Shown piece after piece: positions 25,258 to 33,899 of a stretch of 64,000 bases of DNA. Numbering within the stretch: the stretch's first letter is position 1; the number at the start of each line of letters is the position of its first letter. This DNA is from Sporocytophaga sp. (GTDB taxonomy: Bacteria > Bacteroidota > Bacteroidia > Cytophagales > Cytophagaceae). The stretch is from positions 215,565 to 279,564 of the forward strand of contig NZ_JAGHZZ010000007.1 of assembly GCF_017745095.1 (NCBI RefSeq), in the 5' to 3' direction. The notes beneath the pieces are model-generated. The model worked only from the letters and a program-made list of their open reading frames with translations, had not been told where the DNA came from and made no database searches. The position numbers and the translations under genes were made by a program.

Positions 25258-26082
25258 TTACCAGTTAAACAATTTCCTATAAAATTCTTTGGTCTCGGGT
25301 CTCATTCCCACTTTTCCCCCCTCAAGCCTTTCTTTTTCCTGAAATATGAATTCATTTACATAATCCGGATGCAGATCGACGACTTTACCTATCACAATTA
25401 CAGCAGGAGAAGATAACTTTAACTCGTCAACTACATCAACGATTGTATCAATAGTACCGAGACCGATTTTTTCATCAGGCATGGTTCCGTTTTGAATAAC
25501 AGCCACAGGTATTTCACCTTTGTTTTGCTCCTGAAAGATGGAAACAATTTCTTTTAGTTTTGTCATTCCCATCAGGATCACTACTGTAGCATTGGACCGT
25601 GCTGCAATTTCAATATCAGAAGACAGTTCATGATTTCGGGTAGTACCTGTAAGCACCCAAAAACTATCATTAACGCCTCTTCTTGTCAGAGGAATTCCTT
25701 GCAACTCAGGTACTGCAATAGAGCTTGAAATACCAGGAATTACAGTTGTCGGGATATCAAAGGACTGTGCATATACAAGCTCTTCATGACCCCGGCCAAA
25801 TATAAAAGGATCCCCTCCTTTTAATCTCACAACATGACCATATTTTAAAGCATGATCTACAATCAATTTGTTAATGTCTTCCTGAGGAAATTGACATACA
25901 CCTTTCTTTTTTCCTACAAATACTCTAGGGGTATTTGCAGGAATATGATTAAGGATTTCAGGATGAATAAGTGCATCATATAAGACCACATCAGCTTCAG
26001 AAAGGGCTTTTATTCCCTTTAGTGTTATCAGCTCCGGATCTCCGGGACCGGCTCCAACTAATGTTAATCTTGCACTTTTCAT
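25258..26082 (-). CDS. cobA: Uroporphyrinogen-III C-methyltransferase
   Basis: Adds methyl groups to C2 and C7 of uroporphyrinogen III to give precorrin-2. 274 residues, a full SUMT. Signatures: VGAGPGDPELITLKG near 9-22, VRLKGGDPFIFGRG near 82-95, GISSSIAVPELQGIPLT near 121-137, and RRGVNDSFWVLTG. It follows the sulfite reductase gene by 6 bases and precedes the dehydrogenase. This organises siroheme synthesis next to its user. A single SUMT domain, not fused to CysG. Confidence 0.95.
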   Translation of the reverse strand: MKSARLTLVGAGPGDPELITLKGIKALSEADVVLYDALIHPEILNHIPANTPRVFVGKKKGVCQFPQEDINKLIVDHALKYGHVVRLKGGDPFIFGRGHEELVYAQSFDIPTTVIPGISSSIAVPELQGIPLTRRGVNDSFWVLTGTTRNHELSSDIEIAARSNATVVILMGMTKLKEIVSIFQEQNKGEIPVAVIQNGTMPDEKIGLGTIDTIVDVVDELKLSSPAVIVIGKVVDLHPDYVNEFIFQEKERLEGGKVGMRPETKEFYRKLFNW

Positions 26083-26088
26083 ATTGTA

Positions 26089-28227
26089 TTATCCGTTTAC
26101 CAATAACTTTTGCGCTCTATATGCTCTTACTTTTGTGAGGAAATCTGTTACTTCTGCCAGATATACCTTAGCAAATTCCTGAGTCGGCTCTTGTTCACTC
26201 ATCTTCAGAACAAGTTTCTCGAATGAACCTCCTTCTACTTGCAATGTACCTTTAGCAATAAAGTGTGTATCGAAATCCTTCACAATACCAATATGCGTAT
26301 TGCAATTGACAGCTTCTGAAGTAAGCAATGCCTTTGCTCCACATATAAAAGTAACATATGACTGATAGATACTGTCAGCATAGGCGCCTTTATCGTAAGC
26401 TCTTTTAGCCCACTTCAATTTATCTTCTGTTTCATTGATCAGAGTACCTACCAGGTCAAGCATTACACCGGCACATTCACCAACACCAACTTCAGTAACA
26501 TATTTTTCAGTATGCCCCCAATCAATGTAATCAAGCTCCGTAAGCGTTGACAACTCTGCCAGAGGTTTTAATTTCTTATAGAAATAAGTTTTATCTGCTG
26601 CAACCTGTCTTCTGTAATAGTCATTGAAGTACTCCCCTTCCAATGCAAATTCATCATAATCTGCAAGGATAACTCTGACAGCATCAGGGCATCTTTTGGT
26701 AGGTAGCTTTACAACTTTATCCGCTATACTTCCAGATCCATCAGGTTCAATTCCACCACCTAGAAGCAATTGCATTGCCGGCAATACATAGTTTCCATTT
26801 TTAATGGACATACCATGAAAACCTATATTCGCAATTGTATGCTGCCCGCAAGCATTCATACAACCACTAATTTTAATCTTGATGTTTTTATTGAAGATAA
26901 GATCAGGAAACTCCTCTTTCATCATTCTCTCAAGTTCACCTGAAATCCCTGTACTGCTGCTTATTGCAAGGTTACATGTATCTGTTCCAGGGCAGGCAGT
27001 AATATCTACGGTACTGTCAAATCCAGGATCAGCAAGACCAAGCTTATCCAACTCATTAAACAAACCTGACAAGGCCTCTTTTCTGACATATTTTAGTAAC
27101 CAGCCTTGATTTACTGTAATTCTGATATCATCAGATGCGTATTTTTGTACTATTGTTGCAAATTCTCTTGCAGTATCTGTTGGCATATCACCAAGGAACT
27201 GTTTAACATTCACACCATAAAAGCCCTTTTGTTTTTGTTCGAAAACATTGGTCTTTAACCAGTTTTCATATTTCTGCTGATCAGAAGGAATAGTTGTCGG
27301 ATAAGCTCTTTCGGGACCAGGAATAGTAGTTTCTACCGCATCTCTGTCAACAATAAATGACTTGCATTTTATAGCTTTCTTCTCTCCTTCTACCAGCTTC
27401 ATGAAAGCTTCAAACCCAATACCGTTTACCAGATATTTCAAACGAGCTTTATGTCTTTTACTTCTTTCACCATGTCTGTCAAATACCCTTATTACCGTTT
27501 CGATAAATGGAATCATCTGATCTTCCGGTAAGAATTCATGAGCAACATGAGCCAGGAAAGGCTGAGCACCAAGCCCTCCTCCTAAGAATACTTTAAAGCC
27601 TCTGACTTCTTTCCCGTTTTCAGTTTTCACCCTTGGCACAAAACCAAGATCGTGCATAAAACCAAATGCAGAATCTTTATCGCTGCTTGAAAAAGACATC
27701 TTAAATTTTCTTCCCATTTCCTGACAAACCGGATTTCTCAGGAAAAACTTAAATGCAGCATGAGCATATGGAGTTACATCAAACAACTCTTCCGGATCAA
27801 TTCCTGCTTCAGACGAAGCAGTAATATTACGAACTGTATTTCCGCAAGCCTCTCTCAAAGTAACACCAACCTCTTCCAGTTCTGCCCATACTTTGGGTGA
27901 ATCTTCCAGCTTTACAAAGTGAATCTGAATATCTTGACGCGTTGTCAAATGCAGATTGTGAGCTGCATAACGGTCCGAAATATCAGCGATTCTAACTAAC
28001 TGTAAAGGGGAAACTTTTCCGAAAGGAAGTTTTATACGAATCATCTGAACACCTTCCTGACGCTGCCCATATACACCTCTTGCCAAACGGAAAGCTCTGA
28101 ATTTATCCTGATCCATTTCAAGATTTCTAAATGACTGAATCTTGGTTTGTAATTCCAGAATATCCTCTTTAGCTTCAGGATTAATCTTGTCTAATAATTC
28201 TTTGTTTACTTGTAATTCTGTGCTCAT
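26089..28227 (-). CDS. Siroheme sulfite/nitrite reductase with unusual C-terminal HEPN-like domain
   Basis: 712 residues. The reductase core (about 1-560) has two ferredoxin-like halves. The [4Fe-4S]-siroheme ligands are four cysteines: ACPGTDTC near 409-416 and SGCMNAC near 451-458. LHLTTRQDIQIHF near 93-105 and ACGNTVRNI are siroheme-binding stretches. Siroheme genes next door and metZ across the divergent spacer suggest assimilatory sulfite reduction; nitrite cannot be excluded. Residues about 590-712 are extra compared with plain NirA/Sir proteins (about 510-560). This tail is all-helical, with AKRAYDKGAYADSIYQSYV resembling a HEPN-type bundle. First gene of a five-gene operon. Confidence 0.9.
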   Translation of the reverse strand: MSTELQVNKELLDKINPEAKEDILELQTKIQSFRNLEMDQDKFRAFRLARGVYGQRQEGVQMIRIKLPFGKVSPLQLVRIADISDRYAAHNLHLTTRQDIQIHFVKLEDSPKVWAELEEVGVTLREACGNTVRNITASSEAGIDPEELFDVTPYAHAAFKFFLRNPVCQEMGRKFKMSFSSSDKDSAFGFMHDLGFVPRVKTENGKEVRGFKVFLGGGLGAQPFLAHVAHEFLPEDQMIPFIETVIRVFDRHGERSKRHKARLKYLVNGIGFEAFMKLVEGEKKAIKCKSFIVDRDAVETTIPGPERAYPTTIPSDQQKYENWLKTNVFEQKQKGFYGVNVKQFLGDMPTDTAREFATIVQKYASDDIRITVNQGWLLKYVRKEALSGLFNELDKLGLADPGFDSTVDITACPGTDTCNLAISSSTGISGELERMMKEEFPDLIFNKNIKIKISGCMNACGQHTIANIGFHGMSIKNGNYVLPAMQLLLGGGIEPDGSGSIADKVVKLPTKRCPDAVRVILADYDEFALEGEYFNDYYRRQVAADKTYFYKKLKPLAELSTLTELDYIDWGHTEKYVTEVGVGECAGVMLDLVGTLINETEDKLKWAKRAYDKGAYADSIYQSYVTFICGAKALLTSEAVNCNTHIGIVKDFDTHFIAKGTLQVEGGSFEKLVLKMSEQEPTQEFAKVYLAEVTDFLTKVRAYRAQKLLVNG

Positions 28228-28493
28228 TTACAAAATTAGTTAAGCTCCGCAGAGCAGGGTTTGTATTCTAAATTTAAGAAATTCCCTCCTTAAAAAGTTC
28301 CCTCTAAGAAGGTATAATTCAAAAATAGCAAAAATTTTTTAAAAAAGCCTATCAACAAAATAAAATTTTGAAAAAAATATAGCAAACCAACTCTTTCAAA
28401 ATTTTATTTGGCAATAATTATAAAATGAAAAATTTTATTTATAATTTTGAACACTTAACAGATAAACATCGGGATATAATTTAATTTTGAAGC
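28228..28493. promoter_or_regulatory. Divergent regulatory region of the sulfur locus
   Basis: AT-rich spacer between the reductase operon and osmC. A repeat CAAAATAAAATTTTG (about 28353-28367) is inverted with respect to a near copy at about 28398-28412, and part of it recurs at about 28430-28441. TAATTTTG (a TAnnTTTG match) occurs twice on the plus strand, at 28442-28449 and 28482-28489. The second is 4 bases before the osmC ATG, giving a start site at or next to the ATG. No clear -33 TTG was found for either. On the minus strand TATTTTTG (28320-28327) is a possible -7 box for the reductase. Confidence 0.45.
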
Positions 28494-28907
28494 ATGCTTA
28501 TTAAACTAGACAGACGTAATGATGCTTACCATTTTGAAGCATCCAACGAACAAGGAAACCAGGTAAACATCGATGCTTCTCCAGCTATTGGAGGACAAAA
28601 CCTTGGTGCGAGGCCTATGGAATTACTCCTAATGGGATTAGGAGGTTGCAGTGCCATTGATGTTTTATCAATTCTGAAAAAACAAAGAGTAGAAGTTGCA
28701 GATTTCAAAATTGAAATTAACGGAGAAAGAGAGCCGGATGCAGTCCCTTCTTTATTTCAGGACATCCATATCAAATTCATAGTAAAAGGGCCGGTTGACA
28801 CTTCCAAAGTTGAAAAAGCAATTGTATTATCTCTTGACAAGTATTGTTCAGTAGCAAAAACCCTTGAAAAAACGGCCAAAATCACCTGGTCGCTTGATGT
28901 AATCTAG
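28494..28907 (+). CDS. OsmC/Ohr-family protein
   Basis: 137 residues, a complete OsmC-like fold (two-domain alpha/beta dimer unit). The two redox cysteines are in GGCSAIDVLSIL near 46 and DKYCSVAKTL near 118. The latter is the usual peroxidatic/resolving pair of hydroperoxide reductases of this superfamily. It may detoxify organic hydroperoxides or handle reactive sulfur species; the YhfA-like short form is typically linked to sulfur metabolism. It is first in a likely operon with metZ, 40 bases downstream, and divergent from sulfite reductase. Confidence 0.9.
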   Translation: MLIKLDRRNDAYHFEASNEQGNQVNIDASPAIGGQNLGARPMELLLMGLGGCSAIDVLSILKKQRVEVADFKIEINGEREPDAVPSLFQDIHIKFIVKGPVDTSKVEKAIVLSLDKYCSVAKTLEKTAKITWSLDVI

Positions 28908-28947
28908 AGTCTGAAAATTTTAATTAATCACTATAATATTAAATTGA

Positions 28948-30150
28948 ATGGAGCAGCAATTTGATCATTTTGAAACCAACGCGATTAGAAACCAAATGGA
29001 AAGATCTTATAACAGGGAGCACACTGCCCCTATTTATATGACTTCCAGTTTTATATTTGAAGACGCAGAGCAGGCACGTGCACTCTTTGCAGACGAATAT
29101 CCGGGCAATATATATACACGTTTTTCTAATCCGAACAACAGTGAATTTATTGAAAAAATCTGCCAGATGGAAGGCGCTGAAGATGGCTTTGCACTTGCAT
29201 CCGGAATGTCTGCGGTATTTACCAGTATGGCTGCTTTTTTAAAATCTGGTGATCATATTCTTGTTTCCAGGTCTGTTTTCGGATCTACCATTCAAATTCT
29301 TACCAACATCTTCACAAGATGGGGAATCACCCATACGTTTGCTGATATTGATAAGCCTGAAACCTGGGAAGGTTTAATACAAAAAAACACCAAAATGATT
29401 ATGGTGGAAACTCCTTCCAATCCAGCTCTTGATCTTATAGATCTTGAGTGGCTAGGCAAACTTGCGAATAAACACAATATCATACTTAATGTTGACAACT
29501 GTTTTGCTACACCTTATCTACAACAGCCTCTTAAGTGGGGAGCTCATATTGTCAACCATTCTGCTACAAAATTTATAGACGGACAAGGAAGAGCAATAGG
29601 AGGAATCATTGTAGGAAGTAAAGAACTAATCAAAGAAGTAAGATTCTTTAGCAGACATACAGGACCAGCTTTATCACCATTCAATGCCTGGATATTCTCA
29701 AAAAGTTTGGAAACACTTGCCGTAAGAATGGACAGACACTGCGACAATGCGTTAAAACTTGCTGAGTACCTCGAAAAACATCCGGAAATAGAAACTGTAA
29801 AATATCCTTTCCTAAAAAGCCACCCTCAATACGCACTTGCTAAAAAACAGATGAAAGCAGGTGGAGGAATAGTTACTTTTGTTATAAAAGGCGGACTGGA
29901 AAGAGGAAGAGAATTCCTTAATTCGTGTATAATGGCAACAAACAGCGCCAACCTTGGCGATTCTAGAACTATTACAACACACCCTGCCTCTACTACTCAT
30001 TCCAAACTTACAGAACAAGACAGACTTGCCGTAGGTATCCTTCCCGGATTAATAAGAGTTTCTGTTGGCCTTGAGAATATTGAAGATATTATCAAAGACA
30101 TAGAACAAGCTCTTGAAAAATCTAAAGCGAGTGTGGCAGTAAATAATTAA
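28948..30150 (+). CDS. metZ: O-succinylhomoserine sulfhydrylase
   Basis: Uses sulfide directly to form homocysteine from O-succinyl- (or O-acetyl-) homoserine. 400 residues, a PLP enzyme of the same fold as MetB, but with the MetZ features YMTSSF near 30 and HSATKFIDGQGRAIGG containing the Schiff-base lysine near 210. The TRFSNPNN and LASGMSAVF stretches are also MetZ-like. Placement opposite the sulfite reductase operon fits: sulfide released there is the substrate. The substrate acyl group cannot be told from sequence. A strong terminator ends it. Confidence 0.93.
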   Translation: MEQQFDHFETNAIRNQMERSYNREHTAPIYMTSSFIFEDAEQARALFADEYPGNIYTRFSNPNNSEFIEKICQMEGAEDGFALASGMSAVFTSMAAFLKSGDHILVSRSVFGSTIQILTNIFTRWGITHTFADIDKPETWEGLIQKNTKMIMVETPSNPALDLIDLEWLGKLANKHNIILNVDNCFATPYLQQPLKWGAHIVNHSATKFIDGQGRAIGGIIVGSKELIKEVRFFSRHTGPALSPFNAWIFSKSLETLAVRMDRHCDNALKLAEYLEKHPEIETVKYPFLKSHPQYALAKKQMKAGGGIVTFVIKGGLERGREFLNSCIMATNSANLGDSRTITTHPASTTHSKLTEQDRLAVGILPGLIRVSVGLENIEDIIKDIEQALEKSKASVAVNN

Positions 30151-30172
30151 ATTGTTAACAATGTTAATTTTT

Positions 30173-30208
30173 AACAAGGAAGGTCATAAACACCTTCCTT
30201 GTTTTTTT
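30173..30208 (+). terminator. Terminator after metZ
   Basis: AACAAGGAAGGT (30173-30184) pairs perfectly with ACCTTCCTTGTT (30192-30203) over a 7-base loop, followed by a T run to 30208. Confidence 0.9.
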
Positions 30209-30313
30209 ACATACCACCGATTAATTCTAAAACCTTTTTTAATCTACGCCGTATTAAATGTTTCTTTCCAAAAAATTCACCAGGCAATAAACGCCGAATT
30301 TTATTCAGAATAA

Positions 30314-30331
30314 TCTGGAATTTTTTCCAGA
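30314..30331. promoter_or_regulatory. Dyad upstream of M23 peptidase gene
   Basis: TCTGGAA (30314-30320) and TTCCAGA (30325-30331) form a perfect 7-bp inverted repeat around TTTT, 48 bases before the M23 start. It could be an operator. The rest of the 30209-30379 spacer has nothing I can name. Confidence 0.35.
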
Positions 30332-30379
30332 AAGCGAAGGTTTAAGTGATTAATCCTTCTTTTATAAAATCATTAAAGT

Positions 30380-31702
30380 ATGCATAAAAAGCAATTAAGA
30401 ATTTTCATTCTTGCAGCCATAATTATAACATCGGCTCTGATTTTATTTTTTTTATTAACAATAAACAGATCGAACAACGAAATTGAAGCGCTTAAAGAAG
30501 AGCAAAGGATTGATACAATTGAACAACTTCCCCCTCCTGCTCCGGTTATTCAATATGGGATGAATATAGATTCTTTATCTATCATAGAAGATAAGGTAAA
30601 GAAAAATGAAAATTTCACTTCAATACTTCAAAAGTATAACGTATCTAAAGAGGTGATCAATCAGTTGATAACTGAATCAAAAGATAAATTCAAAGTAAGT
30701 AAAATACAGGCTGGTAAGTCCTATGAGGTTTTAAGATCCAAAAAAGACTCTGTGGCGAGAGGATTTATTTATTACGGTGATCCTACACAAACTATAGTAT
30801 TTAAAACTACACCGCTAGAAGTATTGGTAGACCAGAAAGCTACTGACACTATAGAAAGAAGAGCAGGAGGTATGATTACAAGTTCTCTTTATGAAACTCT
30901 CCAGCAAATCAACGCTCCAGCTGTATTAGCATATGAACTTTCAAAAATTTTCGCAAGAAAAGTTGACTTCTTTAAAATTCAGCACGGTGATAATTTTAAA
31001 ATTATATTTGACGAAGTAACCCTGGAAGGACAACCTCTGAATGTAAAGAGAATCCATTCCGTTTGTTTCGAACATGATAATAAAAAATATTATGCTTTTA
31101 ATTTCGGAAAAAATGGCAAAGACTCCTTCTATGATGAGGAAGGCAACAGTCTGCAACAAGGTGGATTCTTAAAATCACCTTTAAAATTTTTCCGAATAAG
31201 TTCAAAATTCACCAAAAGAAGATTTCACCCAGTACAGAAGGTGTTCAAGGCGCATCTTGGGACTGATTATGCAGCGCCTACAGGAACTCCTATAATGTCT
31301 GTAGCCGACGGAGTTGTTACCGAAGCTAAGTTTGCAGTGTTCAATGGAAACTATGTTAAGATAAAACACAACAAAACTCATTCGACACAATATCTTCACA
31401 TGTCAAAGATAGCGAAGGGAATGAAGCCTGGGACAAAAGTAAAACAGGGACAGGTAATAGGTTATGTTGGTAGTACAGGATTGGCAAGCGGACCACACGT
31501 ATGTTTCCGCTTTTGGGAAAATGGAAAACAAATTGATGGCACAAAAGTAAAAACCATCAAAGGTGATCCTGTGAAAAAATCAGATATGAAACAGTTCAAA
31601 GCCCTTAAGGAAGAAATGCTTGCGGGTCTGGATGATATAAGCATAACAGAAGAACCGCAGGCAAAAGCAACTGACAAATCACAAAATCAATTTTCGAAAT
31701 AA
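30380..31702 (+). CDS. M23-family peptidoglycan endopeptidase, membrane-anchored
   Basis: 440 residues. One N-terminal membrane anchor (about 7-29), a linker, an OapA/LysM-like N-terminal region (about 60-150), a beta domain (about 165-275) and an M23 domain (about 280-390). The metal ligands H and D are in HLGTDYAAP near 291-299, the second histidine in QYLHMS near 338. The last motif is GPHVCFRFW where LytM-type enzymes have HxH, so the third ligand may be a cysteine. It probably cleaves peptide cross-links in the cell wall. The C-terminal 50 residues are charged and flexible. DUF4199 gene follows after 24 bases. Confidence 0.9.
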   Translation: MHKKQLRIFILAAIIITSALILFFLLTINRSNNEIEALKEEQRIDTIEQLPPPAPVIQYGMNIDSLSIIEDKVKKNENFTSILQKYNVSKEVINQLITESKDKFKVSKIQAGKSYEVLRSKKDSVARGFIYYGDPTQTIVFKTTPLEVLVDQKATDTIERRAGGMITSSLYETLQQINAPAVLAYELSKIFARKVDFFKIQHGDNFKIIFDEVTLEGQPLNVKRIHSVCFEHDNKKYYAFNFGKNGKDSFYDEEGNSLQQGGFLKSPLKFFRISSKFTKRRFHPVQKVFKAHLGTDYAAPTGTPIMSVADGVVTEAKFAVFNGNYVKIKHNKTHSTQYLHMSKIAKGMKPGTKVKQGQVIGYVGSTGLASGPHVCFRFWENGKQIDGTKVKTIKGDPVKKSDMKQFKALKEEMLAGLDDISITEEPQAKATDKSQNQFSK

Positions 31703-31726
31703 GCTTTTTTGCCTTAATTTGGCCGT

Positions 31727-32275
31727 ATGGATAAAAGAGTTTCATACGGCCTGATTACAGGCTCTGCAGCAGGTATCTGGCTTGTTGTGTATTACGAATA
31801 TTTATATCAAATATCGCTATCTTTTAGTATCGTAGCTTATTTGATTCTCGGTGCTGGTATTTTTTTAGGTTCGAAAAAAGCAAAAGAATCAATTTACAAT
31901 GGTAAAATTTCTTTTAGCCAGTCCGTAATGGCTGGTGTTATCATTTCATTTTTTGCCGGACTATCCTGGGGCTTATTTTCTTATGCCTATGCGAAATGGA
32001 TCAACCCTAACCTTGAAGATTTTTTTGTAAAAGAGACCATTGCTAGCATGCAAAAAAGTGGCTTAAAACCTGATGAAATTGCAAAACAGGTCGAAAACAT
32101 AAAAAAAGGTTTTTCCCCTGGGCAACAATTATTTACTACGGCTTTTTACACTACTCTAATCGGTCTTCTTATTTCACTTGTTGTGTCTATTATTATAAGA
32201 AATAAAGACCCGCACGCCCCTTCTTTACCAATCAATCAGGATAAAAATAATCCAGATAATGGCTCTACCCACTGA
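31727..32275 (+). CDS. DUF4199 integral membrane protein
   Basis: 182 residues with four hydrophobic segments (about 10-25, 32-48, 65-85 and 135-157). The charged loop between segments 3 and 4 (MQKSGLKPDEIAKQVENIKKGFSP) is typical of DUF4199, a Bacteroidota family without known function. It sits in the inner membrane. 24 bases after the M23 gene, so probably co-transcribed. In many relatives DUF4199 genes lie next to glycosyltransferases; that is not the case here. Confidence 0.85.
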   Translation: MDKRVSYGLITGSAAGIWLVVYYEYLYQISLSFSIVAYLILGAGIFLGSKKAKESIYNGKISFSQSVMAGVIISFFAGLSWGLFSYAYAKWINPNLEDFFVKETIASMQKSGLKPDEIAKQVENIKKGFSPGQQLFTTAFYTTLIGLLISLVVSIIIRNKDPHAPSLPINQDKNNPDNGSTH

Positions 32276-32425
32276 TATTAACTTTAAAAAAGTTAAATAA
32301 TTGAACCGAAAAGAACTGAGGTTTCTCTGAATCATAAAATTTTATTAAACAGATTCGTTTATAATAGCGTAATTGCTTCTGGCATAAAACTTGAAAAATA
32401 AATCCAAGAACTGTACCCTAAACAT

Positions 32426-33154
32426 ATGAACTCCTTAAAAACCTTTGCTTCAATACTCCTTATTTCCGGTTCAACTTTATCATTTGGTCAGATAAATATT
32501 GGCGGGGTAAAAGTAAAAGTACCGACTAGCCTCCCCACCTCAACCAGTGCAGTTTCAGAAACGGAAATCATTAATGGACTCAAAGAAGCTTTGACACTCG
32601 GATCAAAAACAGCTTCTCAAAACCTCAACAAACTTGATGGTTTTTATAAAAACCCTAAGGTTAAAATTCCTTTTCCAGAAGATTGTCAGAAAGTAGCAAC
32701 AGAATTACGTAAGCTTGGTTATGGCAAAAAAGTTGATGAATTTGAGCTTACACTGAACAGAGCTGCAGAAGATGCATCAAAGGAAGCTGCGACTATTTTC
32801 GCAAATTCAATTAAACAAATGACGCTTACTGACGCCAAAAATATTCTAAAAGGTCCTGATACTGCTGCTACCGGTTATTTAAGAAAGACAACAAATTCCT
32901 CTTTATACAATGCCTTTGCTCCGCATATTACAACAGCTCTCAACAGCACCACAGCAACCAAAAAGTGGAAAGAACTTACAACCCTTTACAATAAACTTCC
33001 AATGGTAAAAAAGGTAGATACTGATTTAACGAGGTATACTACTAATAAGGCTTTGAAAGGCTTATTCTTACTTGTTGCAGATGAAGAAACCAAAATCAGA
33101 AAAGATCCGGCAGCAAGGGTAACAGATTTACTCAAAAAAGTATTTGGAAGCTAA
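32426..33154 (+). CDS. DUF4197 secreted protein
   Basis: 242 residues with a signal peptide ending near STLSFGQ (about 22). The remaining helical protein matches DUF4197: GLKEALTLGSKTASQNLNKLDGFY near 50-73, KIPFPEDCQKVATELRKLGYG near 78-98, and TLTDAKNILKGPDTAATGYLRKTT near 132-156. The C-terminus (KALKGLFLLVADEE...) is also conserved. Periplasmic, function unknown. Monocistronic with a strong terminator. Confidence 0.9.
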   Translation: MNSLKTFASILLISGSTLSFGQINIGGVKVKVPTSLPTSTSAVSETEIINGLKEALTLGSKTASQNLNKLDGFYKNPKVKIPFPEDCQKVATELRKLGYGKKVDEFELTLNRAAEDASKEAATIFANSIKQMTLTDAKNILKGPDTAATGYLRKTTNSSLYNAFAPHITTALNSTTATKKWKELTTLYNKLPMVKKVDTDLTRYTTNKALKGLFLLVADEETKIRKDPAARVTDLLKKVFGS

Positions 33155-33180
33155 AACTAACTTCCTCATTATTATAAAAA

Positions 33181-33212
33181 AGAGGCTGATTTATAAAATC
33201 AGCCTCTTTTTT
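33181..33212. terminator. Terminator after DUF4197
   Basis: AGAGGCTGATTT (33181-33192) pairs with AAATCAGCCTCT (33196-33207) around ATA, flanked by A and T runs, so it works in both directions between convergent genes. Confidence 0.9.
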
Positions 33213-33239
33213 ATAAATTTATATGCCAAACTAGAACGC

Positions 33240-33668
33240 TTAATTAGTTAAAAAAGCTTCCGCTTCTTTTCTTATCAGGTCTTTATTCTGACCATTGCTT
33301 ACTCCCTGTGAAATTTTTCTTACCAGTACTCCAACAACTGCTTTTCTGAAGCCTAGTCTTTCGGCCATATCTACACAAAAATCCAGTTCATGATCATCAA
33401 CAATTCCGTCGCTGACCATTAACTGCACGAGATCATAAATCTGATCAAATCTTTCGTAATCGCTTGCAGGAAGACGGAAATCAAAATCCGGAATTTCTTC
33501 AATAAGCTCTGCAATAAAATAATCTTTTAATCCGTATTTAAGTCCTATTCTAAAAATCAAATCTCTTTCTACTTCATTCAACTTTCCGTCTACTTTGGCG
33601 AGAAATACCAGGTTTCTCAGGTGCTGTTTAAATTTCTTATCTTTTTTTGACTCGAATAGTGAGAACAT
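33240..33668 (-). CDS. TerB-like protein
   Basis: 142 residues, all-helical with charged surface. Residues about 18-130 fit the TerB fold: LVFLAKVDGKLNEVERDLIFRIG near 21-43 and the later LMVSDGIVDDHELDFCVDMAERLGF near 84-108, each with an acidic D-G-x-x-x-x-x-E loop that can bind metal. Family members belong to stress and tellurite resistance systems. No other Ter genes are adjacent, so it may act alone. Soluble, cytoplasmic. The start at 33668 is an ATG. Convergent with the DUF4197 gene. Confidence 0.8.
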   Translation of the reverse strand: MFSLFESKKDKKFKQHLRNLVFLAKVDGKLNEVERDLIFRIGLKYGLKDYFIAELIEEIPDFDFRLPASDYERFDQIYDLVQLMVSDGIVDDHELDFCVDMAERLGFRKAVVGVLVRKISQGVSNGQNKDLIRKEAEAFLTN

Positions 33669-33850
33669 AGCTTTATTGTGTTTTTAAAGGTTAATGAATT
33701 TTCAATATTATTCTGCCAAAAAGTACCCCCTAAGGCTACCATGTAAAAAAACAACTTATAGAAAATGACTATAAATCCATGATTTTGTTCGGGAAACTAA
33801 AATAAAAACTTTCGAAGAATAATTTTACTTTTTCCTATACGAGTAAAAAT

Positions 33851-33881
33851 AAAAAAAAGTAACTCAGTGAGTTACTTTTTT
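33851..33881. terminator. Terminator after the nitrilase fusion gene
   Basis: GTAACTC (33859-33865) and GAGTTAC (33869-33875) pair around AGT, flanked by A8 and T6 runs, so it works on both strands. The rest of the 33669-33850 spacer is AT-rich and unannotated. Confidence 0.8.
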
Positions 33882-33899
33882 AGGCTTTTTTTTCAAAAA

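Noticed and set aside
28228-28493. SAM-type or other riboswitch before the sulfite reductase or metZ genes
   Set aside because: The leader before the reductase is AT-rich with no kink-turn or conserved core that I can recognise, and the osmC transcript seems to have almost no leader.
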